This document shows, in pieces, positions 59,410 to 64,000 of a stretch of 64,000 bases of DNA. The position numbers were made by a program, and so were the translations under genes. The first letter of the stretch is position 1. Every line of letters begins with the position of its first letter. The stretch comes from Johnsonella sp. (lineage in GTDB: Bacteria; Bacillota; Clostridia; Lachnospirales; Lachnospiraceae), in assembly GCA_030529445.1 (NCBI GenBank), contig JAUMWW010000011.1, positions 30,597 to 94,596 on the forward strand, read 5' to 3'. Below the pieces are notes generated by a model. The model worked only from the letters and a program-made list of their open reading frames with translations, made no database searches and was not told the DNA's origin.

Positions 59410-61062
59410 TTATGATTTTCCTCGGCAAAGCCTCAGTTTTTTCAATACCGCAAAGAGCTTTCTTCCGCCCGGCATCGCTCTGAGCTCTTCTTCTCTCAGG
59501 GTCTTGGTCAAAATCAAAATCAATGGATAGGAGAGCCCTCCGACTGCAATCGGCAGCGCACAAATCATAAAATCATCCGCCTTGAGTTTTTCCAATGCAA
59601 AAAATACCGAAAAGACGATCCCTCCCATAAGCAGGGCGGAAAGAGAAGGCAGAAGATAAATCTTCTTGAGCTCCTGACGATAGTCTAAAAAACGCCTGAT
59701 CGAGAGCGCATTAAATACGCAGATTAAAAATACAAAGAGAATATTGGCAAATACCAGCGCATAGGCTCCCAGGTAAAAGAGGCTGAGAATGAGCAGCCCG
59801 ACATGAATCAGAAGAGAAAGCGCCGCATTTTTGACGGGCTCTCCCATATGGTTCGTTCCCTGCAAGATCGCATTGCTTACGGTCGAAAGCGAGGAAAAGA
59901 CAACCGCCGCGGATCCCATGCGCATAAAGGAAACGGACATGCCCGAGGTCGCAAACAGGAGCGCGTAGATGGGCTCTGCAAGAATTGCCAGCCCGACTGC
60001 CGCAGGCATCGCAATAATCATGGAAAAACGAATCGCATTGGTGATATTCTGCGATACTTCCGAATGCTTTTTCGAAGCGCTCGCCCTGGTCAGCGCAGGG
60101 ATTAAAGAGGAGGCAAGCGCATTGGAGATTGCCACCGGCACATTGATCAAAATCAGGTATTCTCCTGTATAAATCCCGTATTCACTGGCGGTATGGGCAG
60201 GATTTTTTCCCATAAAATCCATTACGTTTCCGAATACCGCTCCGTCAATAATCCCGTTAATATTATAGATGGCGGTAGAAAGGATCACCGGAATCACCGT
60301 GAGAAAGAGCAGCTTGGTAATTTCGGCATAGCTTTCCGACCTTCCCTCGCTTTTTTCTGCGGATTTTTTTCCTTCTCTCCTCTTATGATACCAAAATAAT
60401 CCGAGCAGCAAAAGCAGAGCAAAAAATGCTCCCGCTCCCGTTCCTATCGTTCCTCCCGCCGCTCCGTACGCTCTGATCTTGGATTCGGATTCCATCATCC
60501 CGATCGCATGTTCCGAAAGTTTTTTTGCCGCCAGGATGCTGACGATCGCATTGACAATCTGCTCCAAAAGCTGCGAGGCTGCGGTGGGGATCATCGTGGA
60601 ATGCCCCTGATAATATCCCCTGAACACTCCGAGATATGCCATTACCCAGACCGTCGGCGCCAAAGTTTTTAAAGCATAGAGGCTGTACGGCGCCTTGAAA
60701 AAAATCTGCGCAAAAAAATCCGAGCCGAAATAAAGCAATGCGCAGCCAAGCCCCCCGACAATGCTCGCGTACCATAGTGCCGCCTTAAAAATCCTTCCGG
60801 CATTCTTCCTGTCATTTGCCGCAATCTTGGCGGAAATCATTTTGCTGACGGCAAGAGGAAGGCTATAGGAAGAAAGCAGAAGGATAATCGCATATACGCT
60901 GAATGCAAACGAATAATATCCTATCCCTTCCTTACCGATAATTCTCCTGAGCGGTATGCGGTAGAGCAGACCGATGATTCTGACCACAATTCCCGCCGCC
61001 GCAAGAATGGAGCCCTGCACCAGAAAATTTGATCTTGCCTTGTGTTCGGATTTTCCTCTCAT
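59410..61062 (-). CDS. Polysaccharide/lipid flippase, SpoVB/MurJ-like (MOP superfamily)
   Basis: A 550-residue protein with about 14 membrane helices. It opens SNFLVQGSILAAAGIVVRIIGLLYRIPLRRIIGKEGIGYYSFAFSVYAI, continues LPLAVSKMIS and has GTNHMGEPVKNAA in the second half. These features match the SpoVB/YtgP branch that flips lipid-linked precursors of cell wall or polysaccharide. It may be a vegetative paralogue rather than the sporulation protein itself. Confidence 0.9.
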   Translation of the reverse strand: MRGKSEHKARSNFLVQGSILAAAGIVVRIIGLLYRIPLRRIIGKEGIGYYSFAFSVYAIILLLSSYSLPLAVSKMISAKIAANDRKNAGRIFKAALWYASIVGGLGCALLYFGSDFFAQIFFKAPYSLYALKTLAPTVWVMAYLGVFRGYYQGHSTMIPTAASQLLEQIVNAIVSILAAKKLSEHAIGMMESESKIRAYGAAGGTIGTGAGAFFALLLLLGLFWYHKRREGKKSAEKSEGRSESYAEITKLLFLTVIPVILSTAIYNINGIIDGAVFGNVMDFMGKNPAHTASEYGIYTGEYLILINVPVAISNALASSLIPALTRASASKKHSEVSQNITNAIRFSMIIAMPAAVGLAILAEPIYALLFATSGMSVSFMRMGSAAVVFSSLSTVSNAILQGTNHMGEPVKNAALSLLIHVGLLILSLFYLGAYALVFANILFVFLICVFNALSIRRFLDYRQELKKIYLLPSLSALLMGGIVFSVFFALEKLKADDFMICALPIAVGGLSYPLILILTKTLREEELRAMPGGRKLFAVLKKLRLCRGKS

Positions 61063-61089
61063 CTCTTTTACTCCCTTAAATTTACGGTC

Positions 61090-61116
61090 AAAAAGGCAAA
61101 TCGCTTCAGCCTTTTT
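61090..61116 (-). terminator. Weak hairpin after ybeY
   Basis: On the minus strand AAAAAGGC pairs with GCCTTTTT around an 11-base loop, starting just after the ybeY stop; GACC follows rather than more T. It may be a weak or partial terminator between ybeY and the flippase gene. Confidence 0.45.
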
Positions 61117-61611
61117 CTATCTGCAATACCCGTGCAAAAGAAGGATCTCTCTTTGATGCGCCTCCATCAGGCTGCGCTCCTCTTCCTCCATATGATCGTA
61201 TCCCATCAGATGCAGCATGCTGTGCACAACTAAAAAAGCCAGTTCTCTCTTTCTCGTATGCCCGTACTCCTTTGCCTGTGCAATAATATGCTCTACGGAA
61301 AGAACGATATCTCCCAAAAGAAGCTCTCCGCTTTCAGGATGAAATGCATCCTCTCTTTCTTCAAAATCCCCGAAGTCGGCGGGAGATCGATAAGTATTCA
61401 GCGGAAAGGAAAGAACATCCGTCGCCTTGTCCACTCCCCTATGCATGGAGTTGAGCTCGTGGATATGCTTATCATCCGTCAGAATTACGGAAACCTCCGC
61501 CTCATAAGGGCAGCCCTCATAATCCAGCGCGGCAAGCACCATTTCTCTGATAATCTTTTTATAGGGGATAAAGAGACGGATATCCGTTTCATAACTGATA
61601 TCTATTGTCAT
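61117..61611 (-). CDS. ybeY: Endoribonuclease YbeY (rRNA maturation)
   Basis: A 164-residue metallo-RNase. The zinc-binding HSMLHLMGYDH motif (HX3HX5H) and DKATDVLSFPL are diagnostic, with LGDIVLSVEHIIAQAKEYGHTRKRELAFLVVH between. It processes 16S rRNA 3' ends and acts in ribosome quality control. It follows phoH, the usual pairing. Confidence 0.97.
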   Translation of the reverse strand: MTIDISYETDIRLFIPYKKIIREMVLAALDYEGCPYEAEVSVILTDDKHIHELNSMHRGVDKATDVLSFPLNTYRSPADFGDFEEREDAFHPESGELLLGDIVLSVEHIIAQAKEYGHTRKRELAFLVVHSMLHLMGYDHMEEEERSLMEAHQREILLLHGYCR

Positions 61612-61622
61612 GGAATCTCCTT

Positions 61623-62642
61623 TTATTCTCCTCCCTTAAGTCTTTTTCTCACACTTAAGGACGCTCTGCGAAGCCCCGGCTTTGTCTGCCGCTTTTCATA
61701 CACATCATAAGCCTCGACGATCTTTTGTACCAAAGGATGCCGCACCACATCGGCACTGCTTAAGGTACAGACTCCTATATCATCAATCTTTGCAAGCACC
61801 CTCAATGCGGTATCCAAGCCGGAGACCGCATCCTTCGGCAGGTCTTTTTGTGTCCTGTCTCCGGTCACGACCACTTTCGATCCGAAGCCGATGCGGGTAA
61901 GAAACATCTTCATCTGGGCAGGCGTCGTATTCTGCGCCTCATCGAGTATAATATATGCGTTATCCAGAGTTCTTCCCCTCATATACGCAAGCGGAGCGAC
62001 CTCGATCAGCCCCTTTTCCGCATTATGCAGAAAGTTTTCCGCTCCCATAATCTGATAAAGCGCATCATAAAGAGGGCGAAGATAAGGATCGATCTTGCTT
62101 TGCAGATCTCCCGGCAAAAAACCCAGCTTCTCTCCCGCCTCTATTGCGGGTCGGGTCAAAATAATCCGGTTTACTTTTCCTTCCTTAAATGCCTGTATCG
62201 CCATCGCCATCGCAAGATAGGTCTTTCCGGTTCCCGCGGGACCCACACCGAATACGATCATTTTATTGCGGATCAGATCCACATATTGCTTCTGCCCCAA
62301 GGTCTTTGGTTTTATCGGTTTCCCGTTGATCGTTCTGGATATAATATCCTTGTCGATTTCCAGAATCTTTTCTTCTCCCTCCGAATACGAAAGAGAAATC
62401 GCATAATCCACATTTTGCTCGCTGATCTGGTTTCCTCTCTTAGAGAGTTCTATCAAGGTCGAAAAAATAGACTTGGCTTTGGCAACCTGCAGCTCGGGAC
62501 CGATGATTTTAATCGCTCCGTCCCTGCTGAGCATCGTTACCTGCAATGTTCTCTCTATCTTTTTCAGATAAACGTCAAAATCTCCGCATACGTTTCTCTC
62601 ATGCTCTATCGGTATATCAATCATGTTCTCAATTATGCTCAA
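61623..62642 (-). CDS. phoH: PhoH-family ATPase
   Basis: A 339-residue protein with an N-terminal KH-like/RNA-binding part (RTLQVTMLSRDGAIKIIGPELQVAKA) and a P-loop domain: FGVGPAGTGKTYLAMAMAIQAF with Walker A at 134-141, TRPAIEAGEKLGFLPGDLQSKIDPYLRPLYDAL, YIILDEAQNTTPAQMKMFLTRIG (Walker B) and VVTGDRTQKDLP. It is linked to RNA metabolism with YbeY. The start is a TTG at 62642 with AGGAGAG upstream; an ATG six codons in is an alternative. Confidence 0.95.
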   Translation of the reverse strand: MSIIENMIDIPIEHERNVCGDFDVYLKKIERTLQVTMLSRDGAIKIIGPELQVAKAKSIFSTLIELSKRGNQISEQNVDYAISLSYSEGEEKILEIDKDIISRTINGKPIKPKTLGQKQYVDLIRNKMIVFGVGPAGTGKTYLAMAMAIQAFKEGKVNRIILTRPAIEAGEKLGFLPGDLQSKIDPYLRPLYDALYQIMGAENFLHNAEKGLIEVAPLAYMRGRTLDNAYIILDEAQNTTPAQMKMFLTRIGFGSKVVVTGDRTQKDLPKDAVSGLDTALRVLAKIDDIGVCTLSSADVVRHPLVQKIVEAYDVYEKRQTKPGLRRASLSVRKRLKGGE

Positions 62643-62679
62643 CTCTTTACTCTCCTAAAACAGCTTGTCTTTGCTTATA

Positions 62680-62711
62680 CATTAAAAGACCCGGCCGAAG
62701 TCTCGACCGGG
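62680..62711 (-). terminator. Terminator after rpsU
   Basis: On the minus strand CCCGG(U)CGA pairs with TCGGCCGGG (9 bp with one G-U pair) and is followed by TCTTTTAAT. It lies 16 bases after the rpsU stop and 38 bases before phoH, so phoH must depend on read-through or an unseen promoter. Confidence 0.75.
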
Positions 62712-62726
62712 AACTGAATGTATGCA

Positions 62727-62903
62727 TTAGTTGAATTTACGTTTTCTTGCAGCTTCAGACTTCTTTTTGCGCCTAACGCTTGGCTTCTCGTAATGCTCTC
62801 TTTTGCGAATCTCCTGCTGAATGCCAGCCTTTGCGCAATTTCTTTTAAATCTTCGTAATGCGCTGTCGAGACTCTCGTTCTCTTTCACAATCACGTTTGA
62901 CAT
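62727..62903 (-). CDS. rpsU: 30S ribosomal protein S21
   Basis: A 58-residue highly basic ribosomal protein: [20 protein letters not shown], then [36 protein letters not shown], the full bS21 pattern. The ATG at 62903 follows GGAGGGAGG at a somewhat longer distance. It has its own promoter and terminator, and phoH-ybeY come next. Confidence 0.98.
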   Translation of the reverse strand: MSNVIVKENESLDSALRRFKRNCAKAGIQQEIRKREHYEKPSVRRKKKSEAARKRKFN

Positions 62904-62950
62904 CGAAAAACTCTAACCTCCCTCCGGTTGTGAAATTAAAATTCTACATC

Positions 62951-62978
62951 ATCATACCATAAATTTGAAAATAGTCAA
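62951..62978 (-). promoter_or_regulatory. Promoter of rpsU
   Basis: On the minus strand TTGACT, a 16-base spacer and TATGAT preceded by TGG (extended -10), about 45 bases before the rpsU start. Confidence 0.78.
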
Positions 62979-63049
62979 CTGATTTTTAAGAAAAATCCTT
63001 TGTTCAGGCTTTGTAAAATGCTCTTTTTCTTTTTCCCCTCTGTAAAAAG

Positions 63050-63439
63050 CTATTCCTCCTTCAGGCTTCCCTTTGCACTCTCCAGGGTTTCTTCGGAAAT
63101 CTCCTTATCCGCCTTGAATTTATTGATAATATCGGGAATCAGATCGAGAATTTTTGTAAACGCATCCTGACTTCTGACATTGACGAGCTTGGTGATTCCG
63201 TTTTGAATGATCAAAACCGCTGCCGGACTCATTTTCGAACTCATGCCGGCTCCTCCGTTATATTTTGCGCTTTCTTCAAATGCTCCCGCCGCCATTCCGC
63301 AGCTTACGTCCACAAGCGGAATAATAATCGCATTATCTATCTTTATCGGGTCTCCAACGACAGTCTTTGTGTCGATAAATCCGTCCATCCCCTTAAAAAT
63401 AGATTCGACTGATGAGATAAAATTCTTATTATCTGCCAT
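63050..63439 (-). CDS. gerW: GerW/YtfJ-family sporulation protein
   Basis: A 129-residue protein with DTKTVVGDPIKIDNAIIIPLVDVSCGMAAGAF, GGAGMSSKMSPAAVLIIQNGITKLVNV and IDLIPDIINKF-type ending, the YtfJ/GerW pattern. In Bacillus it is needed for spore germination, but homologues are also found in organisms not known to sporulate. It follows the DUF2953 gene, as ytfJ follows ytfI in Bacillus. Confidence 0.92.
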   Translation of the reverse strand: MADNKNFISSVESIFKGMDGFIDTKTVVGDPIKIDNAIIIPLVDVSCGMAAGAFEESAKYNGGAGMSSKMSPAAVLIIQNGITKLVNVRSQDAFTKILDLIPDIINKFKADKEISEETLESAKGSLKEE

Positions 63440-63464
63440 ATTTTCCTCCGATTTTTATTTTAAT

Positions 63465-63866
63465 CTATCGTTTCCATGCTCTGTATTTTTTATATACATA
63501 TTTGAAGTCCTTATCAAACCATAGCCTGCCCAAAATCCATAATAGATAGAAAATCTGCACTCTGCCCTTAAGCTCTACATCCGCCTCCATAATCACCCGG
63601 TCAAAAAAAGGCACAAGCTCAAGCTGCCTGCTGTATGCCGGGTAGAAAAAAGCGGCATAAGAGAGCACCCTGCCGGTCGTATAAGGATCTTCAAAACCGA
63701 AACGAATCCGCCCTCCGATCTTCTTTATCCAAATATGCCTAAGCAGCTTCCAAAGCGCATCCCATATTTTCCCAAGCCCTTTTTTGAGTCTCCTGCTGCG
63801 GATCGTCTTTTTGAGTTTCTCTGCGTTTTCCAGAAGATATGCGGTTTTTTTTCGAAAACTTTTCAC
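63465..63866 (-). CDS. DUF2953 C-terminal domain protein, upstream part unresolved
   Basis: The frame opens with a GTG at 63866 and gives 133 residues containing the DUF2953 signature GGRIRFGFEDPYTTGRVLSYAAFFYPAYS and a C-terminal FYLLWILGRLWFDKDFKYVYKKYRAW. Typical family members (ytfI-like, about 200-250 residues) have an N-terminal membrane helix and a lysine-rich linker before this domain. Here the linker region 63867-64000 is open in pieces of different frames: this frame meets a TGA at 63954-63956, another frame ends at TAA behind an A7 run, and a third starts MKRPKKEK. The gene is therefore either truncated, frameshifted, or mis-sequenced at the A-run; the rest is beyond the window. 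Confidence 0.6.
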   Translation of the reverse strand: MKSFRKKTAYLLENAEKLKKTIRSRRLKKGLGKIWDALWKLLRHIWIKKIGGRIRFGFEDPYTTGRVLSYAAFFYPAYSRQLELVPFFDRVIMEADVELKGRVQIFYLLWILGRLWFDKDFKYVYKKYRAWKR

Positions 63867-64000
63867 GAACTTTCCGAGCTTTTGTTTCGGGCTTTTCTTT
63901 TGCGCCTTCTTCCCGTCTGTTTTTGATTTTATTTTTTTCTTTTTTCGGTCTTTTCATCTCTCCCGAAGAATCTCATCCTTCTCAAAAGCCTTCTGCTCAA

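Noticed and set aside
63465..64000. In-frame TGA as selenocysteine in the DUF2953 gene
   Set aside because: Tempting because yedE/yedF are in the window, but there is no SECIS-like stem directly after the TGA, the residues around it are a lysine-rich linker, and no other selenocysteine genes are visible.
1..64000. tRNA, rRNA, CRISPR array, prophage or transposon genes
   Set aside because: Looked for in all intergenic gaps; no CCA-ending cloverleaf, rRNA signature, direct-repeat array, integrase or transposase motif was found.

Overview
The window looks like a chromosomal segment of an anaerobic Gram-positive bacterium of the class Clostridia, most likely family Lachnospiraceae. Evidence: a liv operon beside der-plsY-gpsA, a Gram-positive tetrahydrofolate riboswitch in front of an ECF folate transporter, a GerW/YtfJ sporulation-type protein, a SpoVB-like flippase, DUF4364, and the paired families I recognise from memory as DUF5716 and DUF5717, which I know only from Clostridia. 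Base composition and codon use are even. I see no rRNA, tRNA, CRISPR array, transposase or prophage gene.

Layout. (1) About 1-9,710, all on the minus strand: a cell-surface polysaccharide locus read from one promoter. It has a GHMP sugar kinase, two GT2 glycosyltransferases, a Wzm/TagG-type export permease, an unusual three-domain protein (export ATPase + nucleotidyltransferase + small-molecule kinase), a small HAD phosphatase, a WbqC-like protein, a DegT-like PLP enzyme, an ATP-grasp/HAD fusion and a gene cut by the window edge. (2) 9,780-14,593 minus: branched-chain amino acid importer livKHMGF with a consensus promoter, an internal hairpin and a terminator. (3) 14,688-19,306 minus: PDZ/radical-SAM-like DUF512 protein, der, plsY, gpsA; divergent from a long-form prs (19,473-20,687, plus). 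(4) 20,792-26,915 minus: yigZ, dapA-dapB, then purC-purB-purA with their own promoters, ending in a bidirectional terminator shared with prs. (5) 27,100-29,739 plus: class A penicillin-binding protein. (6) 29,856-39,725 minus: a six-gene operon with a giant DUF5717 repeat protein, a divergent Hsp70-fold ATPase (DUF5716), a TPR-like protein, valS, a 48-residue protein and a membrane TPR/coiled-coil protein. It ends in a 33-bp perfect hairpin. (7) 39,853-44,798: DUF4364 regulator (plus) facing a MacB-type efflux system (minus). (8) 45,072-47,854 plus: a selenium/sulfur cluster (cysteine desulfurase, YedE, YedF, DUF3343) behind a palindromic operator. (9) 47,893-51,274 minus: a second PurC homologue, a Dabb protein, a GT4 glycosyltransferase and a CPBP protease. 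(10) 51,361-56,139 plus: THF riboswitch-folT-folC, a HEAT-repeat lipoprotein and mutY. (11) 56,245-63,866 minus: rpsB-tsf with a structured leader; HI0933-like flavoprotein, SpoVB-like flippase, ybeY, phoH and rpsU; then gerW and a DUF2953 gene whose upstream frame is disrupted.

The strongest candidates for undescribed biology are the DUF5717/DUF5716 operon, where a chaperone-fold ATPase lacking typical catalytic aspartates is coupled to a giant helical-repeat protein and TPR proteins, and the single-chain ATPase-nucleotidyltransferase-kinase of the polysaccharide locus. Regulatory elements worth testing are the rpsB leader, the folT Shine-Dalgarno-sequestering stem, the operator in front of the selenium cluster and the 33-bp bidirectional hairpin. 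All functional statements are from reading the sequence and from family knowledge; no database search was run.
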